64,000 bases of DNA, taken from assembly GCA_947095535.1 (NCBI GenBank), contig OX352773.1:267708515-267772514 (forward strand). The letters run 5' to 3'. Every line of letters starts with the position of its first letter. Position 1 is the first letter of the stretch. The notes beneath the pieces were generated by a model, which had not been told where the DNA came from, ran no database searches, and worked only from the letters and a program-made list of their open reading frames with translations. The DNA comes from Poecilobothrus nobilitatus. Taxonomy: Eukaryota; Arthropoda; Insecta; Diptera; Dolichopodidae. The translations under genes and the position numbers were made by a program. Shown one piece after another: positions 1-10,931 of the stretch.

Positions 1-1070
1 TTATTCAGACAACTGGACAATATTCGAGTTTTATTTGAGACAATTGGACAAGTTTTGAGTTTTATTAAGATAACTGAACAAGTTAGAGAATACACAAACA
101 AAATAGAATAAAATTTAAATAAAAAGTTTTTAAAATATCCCAATTTTTAAACTCTATAGCAAAAACAAAAAAATGATACGTGCTCAAAAAAGAAACGCAT
201 TTCATTCAATTTTATATTTTTTTTCTCTTTCTTTTTCAAAGTTATAATTGTCTACTTAACTATTAGTGATTGTGAATTTTATCTGCTATGGTTATGAAGG
301 AAGTCACAAATTTAACGAAAAGAAAAGAGAGAAAAAAAAAATCAAAAAACAAAATGGCGTATATATATATAACGGAAAGTTTTTTGTCTGTTGAACGCGT
401 GTAAATACTAAAAAAATAACTTTTTTTTCTTTCTTTCTTTTAAAACTCTTATAAAATAACGATTATTTGATTTCGACTAACGAGTTTTTTTCTTCTTCTA
501 TTCTTTATTTTCTGATAAGAACTTTAAGTTTTTGCTTTTTTTATATTTTTCTGTTGAAATTTTTGATTTTTTTTTTTTTTAATGGTGGTGGTAAAAAGAA
601 AAACATATATAATAAATTTTTTTATGAATGTGTCAAGATATAAAACTTATTATATGTATGCACATTTTTATAAGTTTTGTCAAAAAAAAAAAATATTAAA
701 CATTAAATTTTTTAGGGGTTATCATATTTTACTACAATTTTTCGAGCAAACTGAAAATAATTTGGTAAATTTCTAAATTATAAGTAAATTTTTGTCCTAA
801 TATACATTCTGAGTTTTTTTTGCCCTCTTTGCGGTGGAATGAATGATGATGATTTATAATTTTTTTTCTTAAATATTGATTTAATCAATCAAGTGTACAC
901 ACATGGTTTATATTAGGAGATTTATTTCAAATTTTAAGTGCTAAATCAACATATAGTTATAGTATGAATTAATATGACCTCTAAAAATCAAATTAATTGC
1001 AACTTGGAAACAAATCTGACAAATTAATCTTGAATTATTTTGATACAATACAATAAAAAACGTTATAAAT

Positions 1071-1218
1071 GGGGCCTCGGCTATAAACACCGAGGGAGTG
1101 TGAGTTCGAATCCAACACACGTCGTAAGAGTTATTCCCCCTTACATTATTTACAGCCACGTCTGAACAGGAAAGGCTGTGTAATTTCCTGTCCACATTTA
1201 TGTGGCAGAGAAATGCAT
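1071..1218 (+). mobile_element. tRNA-like SINE, internally deleted copy
   Basis: Starts GGGGCCTCGG and contains a B-box-like GAGTTCGAATCC, followed by GTCGTAAGAG, a GGAAAGGCTGTGTAATTTCC segment and TTTATGTGGCAGAGAAATG. The same order of blocks occurs in reverse at 4924-5090 and 9643-9819. Relative to those copies, about 30 bp carrying the A box (GGCCTAGTGGGTAA) is missing between GGCCTCGG and the block reading CTATAAACACC. The copy should therefore be unable to recruit polymerase III. No protein is encoded; the ORF spanning it is spurious. Confidence 0.8.
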
Positions 1219-1353
1219 TACAAAAAAAAAAAAATCATTATAATTCGATTGAAATCGACTAGGCAAATTATTTTTTTACATATGAGAATTAAATCGATTT
1301 TTGGGAATAAAGTCTCGTTATCAGTGAGTCACAATACCCTTAAATTTGTGGGA

Positions 1354-1392
1354 CATAACACCATAATATTTTTTTTGTTTTTTGGTGTTATG
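1354..1392. repeat. 10-bp hairpin in AT-rich flank
   Basis: CATAACACCA (1354-1363) pairs exactly with TGGTGTTATG (1383-1392). The surrounding block 1300-1480 has mixed composition and may be transposon debris; the word CATAACACCA recurs near 52427. Confidence 0.5.
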
Positions 1393-3245
1393 ACCCATCA
1401 AAGTGAGACACCTAGAGTTGACATTGTCTACTATACTGCACTTTTCCTCGATTGGTATAACTTTAGACACTGTAATTAGCAAAAGATAATTTTAAACAGT
1501 TAGAATATTGTTTTAGTTTCGTTTTTACCAAACGAATATCATGGATTTCACTTTGATTTAATTTTCGTTGATTAAAGTAAATCAATTGTATCAAATATCT
1601 TTTAAGTGGGACGGACTGAAGAGTTATATAAAAATGGGTATGTTCATAAAATATATCATATAGTGTTTATTTATTATAAGTTTTTATAAGTTTTTATAAA
1701 TTTTTTCTATTTTTAATAAATTTAAAAATATTAAATAGTTATTAAAACAAGAGAAAAGAAGATAATTGAAATAATTATATCTTATATAAAGACTACAAAC
1801 GGTTGAAAGGTTTCCATAAGATAAAATTTTTAACAATTATATGACGCAGATACAAATAAACATATAGATAAATATATTAATTCAAAATATTTCACTAAGT
1901 TTAGATTTATTTTAGAAACTTACATTTAAAATTTTTTTTTGTGTTTATTTCATGGTTTTGATTTTAATATCATAATGGTTTTTTAAACCATAAAATATCA
2001 AAATGACAAAAAATATTCTTGTTTTTATATTTAATATAACATGAAGTTAATATACTTTTTTATGTACAGTTTCTTAAATATTATTTTACACTTATGTTAT
2101 ATGTAATACATATATACAATTTAATAATGTTTATGTATAAATATTATATACTTATTCCTAATTTCTTATGTGTTTAAATTAACCCAAAAAAAAAAAAAAA
2201 AATAAGAAAAAAAAAGTTCTAATAAAGTAAACCAAGTATAGAAGTAGCAAGTGAACTTAAGAGGATTTTAAAGATTGTAATGTTAACCTCTCTTTTTATA
2301 TCCAAAATAATTATGTACTTTTTATGTTTTTACAAGTACAAAAAAATAAAAATTTTTTAACATCTCCGTTCCCACCCACATATAAGACCAAAAAAACAGG
2401 AAAATATGTTTTCTTTACGTGTTTCACAAATTAACTGAACGTCTACAAATATAAATGTTATTTGTAAAGAATTTTTTTTTTGCTTCTATTTTCGAGGAGG
2501 TTTTCTTTTTTTTTTGGTACATTAAAAGTGTTCTCTAGCACCAACACTCACTGTTATAACAACATACTTTTTTAAAGATTATAGGAGTTTAGTGTGAAAT
2601 ATTGGAGGTGATGTTAATTTTTTCTGTTTTTCTGTAAAATACCCTTTTATCATAATTTTTCTTTAAGAATATTTTGACCTCGTTTTAGTTATAAATATTT
2701 TTATTCTTATCATAATCAACATCATACTGACAATCATTATCAATATTATTTAAAATCTTGAAGTGACAATTTTATTTTTTATTTTTACTTTGAAATTTAC
2801 TTTGTAAAAAATTGGAGAGATGAATGAAAAAAATACATGAGTACTTCATGGGATGAATAGATACATATTAAAAATTTTAAAATAAATACTTACGTATTAT
2901 TTACGGCACTGCTGGTTATATATAGGCAATCGCGTAGAAAGTGAATTTAAAATATAAGATCCAAATTTTGGCAATTTAGTATGAAAAAACAGAATTTTTC
3001 AATTTAAATTTGAATTAAGGATCTTATTGTTCTGCAGTAGAAAATAATAAATGATATTATTTTTATAAAATTTGGAATATTTTCTATTAACTGTGAAAAT
3101 CATTTTAAAAAATGTAATCGTTTGCATGCTCAAAATTGAGTTTTAAAAAAAACTACTGAACTCTACTGAAATTGAAAAATACACACCGACTTCGATTAAA
3201 GTGCTTAAGCACACTGAACTGAGTGCTGAGTACTGACTAGACTAA

Positions 3246-3873
3246 AGGTGAAAGCGCAATGTGCGCTTTGCTTGCTTGGTTTGCTTTCCTTTGAAAAGTG
3301 AATAAACGAAACAAAGTAATCAAAGTAATTTTAAATCCCAATGTACGTTTTTAAATTGCTTGACATTTGACATTTTAATTTTTTTATTATTGTTTATTTC
3401 GTTGTTTAAAATGGAAGAATTGCAACATATTTGTGATATTTTGTACATTATATTTTTATTGTACGAAAACTACAAAGTCTTTTAAAAAATAAAGAATCAG
3501 CGACAATTTTGGATTCGGGACATATATTTGGATCGCAAAATACATGGGCTTTATGAGAGTACATTTGCAAAATTAAAACAAGATCCTGCACAATTGAAAA
3601 TTTATCAAATATTTTCGAATTCAATAATTCAATAATTCAAATAGTTATTTAAAAACAAAATTCTCTTTGACGTTTTAAATATTATTTTAAACGTCAAAGT
3701 AATAAAGCAAAGTGTCTAATTGAAAATTGGTCAATTTTGAACTTTTCTTACTTTATTTCGCTTTGATTACTTTGTCATTGTTCGTTGCTACATAAAATAT
3801 AATGTAATTTATTTCAACCGTCAAAGCGTGTAAAGCAAACGAGGCAAGGAAAGCGTACATTGGGGCTTCACCT
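3246..3873 (+). mobile_element. PIF/Harbinger element, internally deleted, with TAA target duplication
   Basis: A 628-bp element flanked by TAA on both sides (3243-3245 and 3874-3876). Its terminal inverted repeats start AGGTGAAAGC and end GGGGCTTCACCT. The inverted similarity extends inward: ACAAAGTAATCAAAG at 3311-3325 is perfectly complementary to 3761-3775, giving long imperfect terminal repeats. A TWA-type 3-bp duplication is diagnostic for PIF/Harbinger. A transposase remnant lies inside (3411-3630). An 11-bp hairpin (3665-3675 with 3689-3699) is also internal. Confidence 0.85.
3411..3630 (+). pseudogene. Harbinger-type transposase N-terminal remnant
   Basis: An ATG opens MEELQHICDILYIIFLLYEN. 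After one in-frame stop the same frame continues NQRQFWIRDIYLDRKIHGLY and ESTFAKLKQDPAQLKIYQIF. That matches the well-known N-terminal pattern of HARBI1-like nucleases (a basic patch, FW-R, a short spacer, G-Y-..F..L..D...F..F). The catalytic DDE part is gone; the sequence passes straight to the 3' inverted repeat. It is a decayed fragment with no function expected. Confidence 0.75.
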
Positions 3874-4660
3874 TAAAAAATAAAAAAGTGAAGCCATATT
3901 TTTAATTTTTATATGAACTGAATAAGAACAAAACAAAAGAATGCTAGAATATAGAGAAATATTATTTTACGAACTTTATTATCGGGTTCAAACTTCGATT
4001 AAAATTTTCTACAAGATTGCCTGGTATATAACCAGCAATGTATACGGTATTTATATAATGTTTACACTTCATATACTTTCTTAGTATATGAATATATATA
4101 TACTTTCCTAGTATATGTATATACTGAGCTTTTTGATTGCTCATTACAGTATTCATGTAATCCGGACAATTTCAAAATAAATTTGTATAATTTATAATTT
4201 CTTAAGGGCGTTACAAACTTTTTTGACTTTTTTATATTTTTGGTATTCGAAATATATGTACTTTTAGTTGTAAGTGTACCTATTCAAATATATTTAAAAA
4301 AATATTCCTAAACTTTAATATTTCTCACGTTCTTTTGCAATAAATTTTTTTAGTTGTAAAGTATTACAATAAATTACGAAAAAAAAATTAATTTTACATA
4401 TGGTATTTTAAAGAGGCAGAGTTGTTGTGGTTGTAATTGTTACAATTAAATTGGGTGAAATGCCATGTATTATGAATGTTTTCTTCAAGGAAATAAAAAG
4501 GTTATTAAAAAACCAATAAAATAAGTTTTTATAAGTTTGATTTAAATAATTATAAATTTGTTTATTCAAAGCAAGTTTCCAATAAAAAGAGGTGCTGGGC
4601 GTTTTTGGCTTTATTTAAAAGTGTTTATGGAATTAAAATTTCAATATTTTCTTTAACGGC

Positions 4661-4755
4661 GTTTGGGGTGCAGGATCCTATTTTAAATGTTTTTGTTTTG
4701 AAATATATAATGAAAAAAATAATTTTTTAGAGTAATTGGTTATAAAATCAGGATT
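4661..4755 (+). repeat. Dispersed repeat R2, copy 1
   Basis: Shares TTTGAAATATATAATGAAAA, AAAATAATTTTTTAGAG and AATTGGTTATAAAAT with blocks at 23876-23970 and 52720-52815. The end of the pattern recurs at 5091-5120 (ATTTTATAGTTGGTTACAAA). Family unknown. Confidence 0.4.
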
Positions 4756-4923
4756 ATACGATTTTTATCCAGTATGTGTGTATGTATACATGATATTTAT
4801 TTATATTTATTTATTTAAGGTCTCAATTTACATGAGACAAAAGGCTTGTATTTAATAGAATATCTTAACAATTAGAATTTTTTTTTGTTTTTTAGTGCAT
4901 CTGCAGTTAGTGTTTTTTAGTTT

Positions 4924-5090
4924 TCTGCCACATAAATGTGAACAGGAAATTACACAGCCTTTCCTTTTCAGGCGTGGTTGTAAATGTCGTAAGGTGGAAT
5001 AATTACGACATGTGTGAGATTAGAACCCACACTTCTTCGGTGTTTACAGTGTATTTTATACGTTCTTACCCACTAGGCCAGCGAGTCCCC
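4924..5090 (-). mobile_element. tRNA-like SINE
   Basis: On the minus strand it begins GGGGACTCGCTGGCCTAGTG with an A-box-like TGGCCTAGTGGGTAA. A B-box-like GGGTTCTAATCTC follows (the canonical GGTTCGAATC has mutated), then CATGTCGTAA and an inverted TTACGACAT that can form a hairpin, and the conserved tail CTGTTCACATTTATGTGGCAG. It is more diverged than the copy at 9643. On the plus strand it is followed by ATTTTATAGTTGGTTACAAA, part of another dispersed repeat, so it may have inserted into that element. Confidence 0.8.
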
Positions 5091-6072
5091 TAGAACGAAT
5101 TTTATAGTTGGTTACAAAATTAGAGCTTTATCTATGTTTTTTTTCCAGAATATGTACAAATTGAAGCACCAATCGGAATTTATTGGTTGGCATCAATATA
5201 TTTGGTTTTTTTATTTTAATTTACTCCTTTGTATTGTAAAGATAAGTTAAATAAATTTAAAAAAATTGTACCTTAACTGAAATTCATTTTGTATTTTAAT
5301 TTTTTTTTATAATTTTTTTCCAGATTTTGTCTCAAAAAGGATTTTTTTTTCAATAAATTGGGATATATATAGAATAGTTTAGCTTTTAAAATTCTTTCAA
5401 AATATTGGGGGTGTTTCGATATAAAATAAGTGGGAAACAAGAAAATCCTTAATAAAAAAATTACATAAAAAAAATTTTTTTTTTATTAAATACCTACTTC
5501 CTTTTTTTTTACCATAATACCTTTGATAAAGGTAAAGGTTTTTTACTTATATATATTTGAACAAAGTATTTCAAAATAAGAAAATATATTGCCGTTTAGA
5601 TAATTTATGACTTTAGAGATAGAAAAAAGTAGTTGTAATTTTTCTTTTTATTAGAGGTTTATATTAATGTTTCCAATTTTTTAGAAGGGTCAATTATATC
5701 CCTATTTTAAATCTATAGGTATTGTAAATAGTTAGTATAGATAGGTAATTTATGTAATTTCCTAAATATTTTTTTTTTGTAGTTTGTACTCATGGGTTTT
5801 GGGATTTTTTTGTTTCAAATAATGTTTAAGTAGTCAAAAACTTTTACTTTATCGTTGAAAAATATTTTTTTTATAATATTTGTAAGCAGGAAACAAAAAC
5901 TTTTTAAATAAGTTGAAATTCTAAGAAATCTTAATTAATGTTTTTTTTATACATATTATTTCATTTACATTTTAAACGAATAACTAAATAATTCTAATAG
6001 TAACCATGAAATAATTGTTAAATTCATTATAAAATTGCTGTCAAATGTTATTGTATTCAGTATTGTTCTAAA

Positions 6073-6167
6073 AGTAGGATAAGGTTAAGGATATTTTTAT
6101 TACATTATGGATATAGCATAAGAAAGTTATGGTAATGGAATAAAAATATCCTTGGCCTTATCCTACT
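6073..6167. mobile_element. Small fold-back (MITE-like) element
   Basis: Arms of 29 bp at 6073-6101 (AGTAGGATAAGG...) and 6139-6167 are inverted complements with two mismatches, separated by 37 bp. The 11-mer ATTGTTCTAAA occurs immediately left of the left arm (6062-6072) and again at 6175-6185, seven bases right of the right arm. It is a possible target duplication, although the offset is unexplained. The transposon family is not recognisable. Confidence 0.75.
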
Positions 6168-6379
6168 AGATCAGATTGTTCTAAAGTTCAAATATATTTG
6201 ATCTTGGGTTATTTTGATTAATGTTTGGGTTAATTTAATTGTTATTTTGTATTAATGTTGTACTAATGTGCTTTATAACGGATCTTATTTAATTATTATT
6301 TGAGTAGGCTCTGACAATATTAAAAGCATTTATTTATTGCCTCGTAATACCTTGTTATATAAATTATGGTTCAAGGTAT

Positions 6380-6830
6380 GAACCATACCGTATGAACGTA
6401 TATTCATGAAGGTATAATAAATTGCCATTACGTTTTCGACATCTTAAAGGAGTTGAGCTAGATATAGGCTCAAGTGCGTGGTTCGGATCAGAATCGAATT
6501 CTAAGTCGATTAAGTCATGTACTTGTGTCCGACCGTTCGCGCGTTTTTGTGTCCGACCGTTTTTTATATCGATATAACTCAGTGGTTATTCAAGCTAGAT
6601 ATAGAAAGTTGCAAGCATTTAGTGGTTATTTCAAGTAAAGGAAGTTGCATGCCAATAAATTTTGTGAAATTTGGTTGATCTAGAGCAGCACCTTCAGGTA
6701 GCTTACTTATATTAGAACATAATTAAGCTAAGCATTTAAAATCTTGTAAAAGATCGTCAAATTTTAAGGCAGTAACTTCTGTAAAATGTGGTTCGTTCGG
6801 AGCAACTGGTTCAAGTAGCTGTCAGAGGAG
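6380..6830 (+). mobile_element. Old DINE/HINE-like remnant
   Basis: It contains GGAGTTGAGCTAGATATAGG, GGATCAGAATCGAATTC, AAGTCGATTAAGTCATGT and two GTGTCCGACCG stretches. Their order matches the 5' region of the better-preserved elements at 53396-54980 and 12652-13856 (GCGAGCTAGATATA, then GGATC, then ATGTCCGTCC). The microsatellite has decayed and the 3' end is not found. Confidence 0.5.
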
Positions 6831-7229
6831 AAATATTACGAAAATTTTGTTTTCATTTGGAGGTTTTATTATTTGAAAACAAAACTTTGTCATAAGTTTT
6901 ATTATGAAACTTACTTAATACTTATAACTTAATGACTGCTGAGAAAAATATTTTAGTAAACAAAAAAAAAAAAAATAATTAAATTTCTTGGAATAGATTT
7001 TACTTCCTTGTTTAATATTTAATATTTTTTAATCTTTAAAACTTTTTAAGCATTGCAACTTTAATTTGTTTTTTTTTTAAGAAAAATTGTTATCAAAAAA
7101 CGTCAAGAAAATCTTGCAATAATGTTTTTTTTTTTGAATAGAAAGAATAATGACTTTCATTTGCGTTAAAAAAATCTTAAGTAAAAAAATTCGTATTAAA
7201 ATTTTTATATAAAAACTTTTTAAACTTAC

Positions 7230-7375
7230 TTGAGACCTGTTGTGATTTCCATTGCCCCATTAAAATTTCCTATATTCCAACAAGTTAAGGCTGCTCTTAA
7301 AAGACATGCAAATGCTGCTTTTCGATCCTCATATGTTTGTTGATTCGTTATCAAGTGATAAACCCAGCATACGAC
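7230..7375 (-). CDS. Internal exon 4: RasGEF domain core
   Basis: Exon of 146 bp, too short for a standard ORF screen. Acceptor CAATTATAG|GTCGTA, donor CAA|GTAAGT. Translation opens VVCWVYHLITNQQTYEDRKA and ends TCWNIGNFNGAMEITTGL followed by two bases of a K/N codon. The pattern W, then a basic residue with an aliphatic run, then C..IGNFN..M.I..GL is characteristic of the RasGEF catalytic core (in Sos, RasGRF and RalGDS relatives an NFN..M/A-I..GL motif follows this helix). This is the strongest evidence for the gene's function: catalysing GDP/GTP exchange on a Ras-family GTPase. The remaining catalytic residues must lie to the left of the window. I could not tell which fly RasGEF it corresponds to. 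Confidence 0.88.
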
Positions 7376-9389
7376 CTATAATTGAAAAACAAAAAGAAAT
7401 ATAAAGAAAATGAAGAAGTGATTTTTTTTAGAAAGTTTTTTAGTTGTACGAGCAACAGTAGAAATAAATTTAAAAATATTTAAGAAAATATTAGGTTTGT
7501 AAATAAAAAGACCTAAGCAAATTTTACATTATTTTGAATTAATTTTGAGTTTCTAATTACATAAAAATATGTGTGGCATGATGCGTAGCGTACATAAAGT
7601 TGTATGATTTACCCCTTTGCACATATCAAATTAATTAATCAACTTATAGTTAATTGACAAGAGGGTTGGATTGCAATGAAATACTATATGATACTAAGCC
7701 GAAAAGATTATTAACAAAAGAAGTCTCTATAGCATACTCCAAATCGAGGGCAGTTGAGCTGTCTAGGTTTAATCACAATAATCTCAGAATACTGATACAT
7801 TCATTCTAAATCGTTATTGCCAAATTAAGTATTATTTAAAAAAAAGTAGCTAAAGCTAATAATGTCTCATGTATGTTAAGTTTTGTACTGGTATGAAATG
7901 AGACTCATGAAAACATTATTTGTAGTTGTAAAACTTCAGCTCATGGTGGATCTAAACAATCTCCGGTCAGTATTACTGGAATCCCAAAAGGTGCTCCCGT
8001 AGAAAGTCAAGTACCAAAATTTAATGTCAAATTCATACTGAATCACATCAAGGAACTCAGAGTATTTCCCAACTAATTATGAGATTTAATGATTGATTGT
8101 GTCCGGTGGTGAGGAAATAAGTAGGATGTTTGTGTCTTCGATATTTACAAAATGTTGTTATTCGAACTGTAACTATACATATTATTTCCTTAGAACTTTA
8201 ATGTCTATATATTTATAGATAAAAAAACATAGAGATAAAATTTATTTATTAAGATAAAATAATTTTTTTGTTGTTTTAATGCTTAAAAAAAAAAAAAATT
8301 TTTAATTTGATATTCTTGATAATTTCACACTAGCATTTAGTAATTTAACACTAGGTAATAATATATCCTATATTTTTATAATAGAGATAATTGTTATTAA
8401 AACAAATTATATTGAATCCTTTTTTATTATAATCCAAAATTCACATTTATCCACATATACATTTCATATTTTCCCATATATGACATTAACATCGTAATGT
8501 TTTAAATTTTTAATTTTAGGGTTCTTTAATACCATTACCAATTAAAATTTTTTTTTATACTCAAAGTTTTGAATACGGCTTTTTAAAAAAAAATGGCAAA
8601 TATTTGTTTTGTTTTTTTTTATCACCGAAACTACTCATGTGTATGTTCAGGAAAAAAGATAGAGAAACCGTTAAACTATTAAATTTAATTTTTATAGAAA
8701 TGGATGAATTAACAGTAAAGCAAAACATTAATATTAACGTTAAGGATATTTTAAGGAATTTTTTACCGTTATGCCACGTTATGCGATAACAAGAAAAGGT
8801 TAAAGTTAAAAACATGTTAAAGAATACAAAAACAAAAAAAATTTTCGATAAAAAGAAAATTAATTTTAGGATGAAATGTTAGAATGGAAAGAATAATATC
8901 TACAATATATTTATCATGTTTTAAAGAATGGAATGTTATCCAGCAATTTTAAAATGTTGGTGTATTAAAGTATTCTTTTTTTTATTATAATTACTTTTAA
9001 ATTGATTTTTATTTTAATAATTTAATAATAGAATAATAGAATAGTTGATCCTTTTATAATTTTTTAATTTATTATAAAAATGTGATAACTCGTTAACAAG
9101 TGGTTTCCGTGCAGACAACCATACAAGAACTAATCGAAAATAAAGTAAAGGAAGTCAACAGTCAACAAACAAAAATATGAGAAATGAGGATTATTCGAAA
9201 CTTCTACAAATCTAAATGGAATTTATTTTATCAACCGTTTATAAATTTTTAAGAAGTATTAACAAAATTTAAAAAATTTGATAATTAACATTAGTAGTAA
9301 TGAAAAAAAAAAAATCAGTGGAGTTTCAAAAACAAGACACAATTTAAAGTAAAGGTTTTTAAAGATGCACACTTTCCAAAAGGCAATAA

Positions 9390-10195
9390 AAACAGTTTAG
9401 AGTATTGTAACTCCCACGAAAATTTCAAAATTTTCTTACAATTTTATTTGTTAGAAAATTGTGGAAAAAGCCACTTTCTCAATATTTGCAGATCCTTATA
9501 ATTAAGAAAAGCTGTTAACACTTGTAAAAACATATTATTGGAATTTTGATATTCACATTTCACTTTGACAAAAATTTGTGCAGGAGTCTAAATTACAGCC
9601 CTCTAAAACTAGTAAATTTAAAAATTTTTTTTTTTTTTTTAATTCATTTCTCTGCCACATAAATGTGGACAGAAAATTACACAGCCTTTCCTGTTCAGGC
9701 TTGGCTGTAAATGTTGTAAGAGGGAATAACTCTTACGACATGTGTTGAATTCGAACCCACACTCCCTCGGCGTTTACAGCGTATTTTATACGTTTTACCC
9801 ACTAGGCCACCGAGGCCCCAACATTTTTAATTTTTACCCTTAATAGGTAAAAATAGATAAATAAAGGTAAAGCGTTGCGAAGAATTGAAGGAAGCAAAAT
9901 ATTGTAAAATTTTGCCTTCACATAATGATAAATTTAAATACTAAATTTTCATTGAAAAAAGTGTTAGGAGGACTTGAGGTATACACATTTGAATGAATAG
10001 GGCTTTCTCAAATTTTAAGGGGCTGTAACTTCTTAATGGGTTGGTCTACATAAAAAAGTTATTCCACAACATTCATTTTTTTTAAGAATCCTATCAATAC
10101 CTATAATTTTATTGTCCTATCTTAAACGATGTAAAAAATTTAGAGTAAACAGACAGAAGAACGGATGGACGGACTGACAGAGCGAAAATAATAGT
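9390..10195 (-). mobile_element. DINE/HINE-like element interrupted by a SINE
   Basis: Similar in order and sequence to 47240-47850: TTTGACAAAAATTTGTGCAG, CTCTAAAACTAGTAAATTTA, GAAGGAAGCAAAATATTG, TAGGGCTTTCTCAAATTTTA and GGGGCTGTAACTTC, then a degraded GGAC microsatellite (AACGGATGGACGGACTGACAG) near 10165. The SINE at 9643-9819 splits it. Neither end is intact. Confidence 0.65.
9643..9819 (-). mobile_element. tRNA-like SINE nested in a DINE-like element
   Basis: The best-preserved copy. Minus strand starts GGGGCCTCGGTGGCCTAGTG (A-box-like), then GTGGGTTCGAATTCAACAC (B-box-like), CATGTCGTAAGAG with a downstream CTTACAACAT, then the GGAAAGGCTGTGTAATTTTC block, ending TTTATGTGGCAGAGAAATGA before an A-rich tract on its own strand. 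Sequence to its left and right belongs to one DINE-like repeat (9390-10195), judged by comparison with 47240-47850, so the SINE inserted into that older element. Confidence 0.83.
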
Positions 10196-10656
10196 AAAGT
10201 AACTTTTTTTTTTTATCATAACAGTATTAATGAAAAATGCAGATAATTAGATAATTTTTTGTTATCATAAAAGCAAAAACTATAAAAAGTTGTTTAGAAA
10301 AATCATAAATCATATTTTTAATAATATTAGAAAAGATTTTTTTTTTTGTTTTTGAAAAATTTTACAAGCTAACAAAGATAAAACAATAAATCATTTTTAA
10401 GTTGAATTGTAATTAAACGACAGGATATTTTTAAAAGTTAAATGAACTACTTTGATTTTGTTTTTATTAAGAATTTTTGCAGAAATTTATTACCTTTGAA
10501 CTTTGGCTATAATAAGGAAACTAGCAATTGTTTCTATACAGAAAATTCTACATAAAACAACAGGGGATTTTTAAGGAATTCTATTGTTTCATCCTTGAAA
10601 TATGAGATATGAAATAGTTAATAATAAAAAACAAAATATTTTCTATCTCGTTTTTG

Positions 10657-10784
10657 ACAGCAATGGTGACGTTTTTTTTTTTTTGTTTAAAAATTAAAAT
10701 AAAAAATGAAATTATTAAATTATACTAAAAATTATTAATTAAATTTTTAATTATCTTTGTCTGTTAGTATGACACCATTGCTGT
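10657..10784. repeat. Inverted-repeat element with 12-bp perfect arms
   Basis: ACAGCAATGGTG at 10657-10668 is the exact complement of CACCATTGCTGT at 10773-10784, with about 104 bp of AT-rich sequence between. A related end (TTTTGACAGCAATTGTGTC) appears near 38845, suggesting a dispersed family. Probably a small non-autonomous DNA transposon. Confidence 0.55.
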
Positions 10785-10904
10785 GGCACGTTTTAACAAT
10801 TTAATAAAAAAAAAAAAGAAGAGTAAGAATAATTAAAATAAGAAAGAGACAAATGTATAAAAGTCAAATACGATAGATAGTTATATTGTTGTCTGATGAT
10901 TATT

Positions 10905-10931
10905 TGTATATATATATATATATATATATAA
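10905..10931. repeat. (TA)n microsatellite
   Basis: An uninterrupted TA dinucleotide run of about 26 bp in the intron. Confidence 0.9.

Larger units (their letters stand above)
1..7229. other. Downstream intronic or flanking DNA without a visible exon
   Basis: This lies 3' of the last visible exon and begins with its donor GTAAGT, so at least the right part is intron of the RasGEF gene. I found no further RasGEF exon on the minus strand. Identified contents are two SINEs, a Harbinger relic, a fold-back element, a dispersed repeat at 4661 and an old DINE-like remnant. The remainder is AT-rich simple sequence. Confidence 0.7.

Noticed and set aside
941..1195. 84-codon minus-strand ORF
   Set aside because: It lies across a SINE read in the wrong direction.
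8561..8815. Opposite-strand ORF pair of 84 and 61 codons
   Set aside because: AT-rich composition, no motif, no splice or start context.
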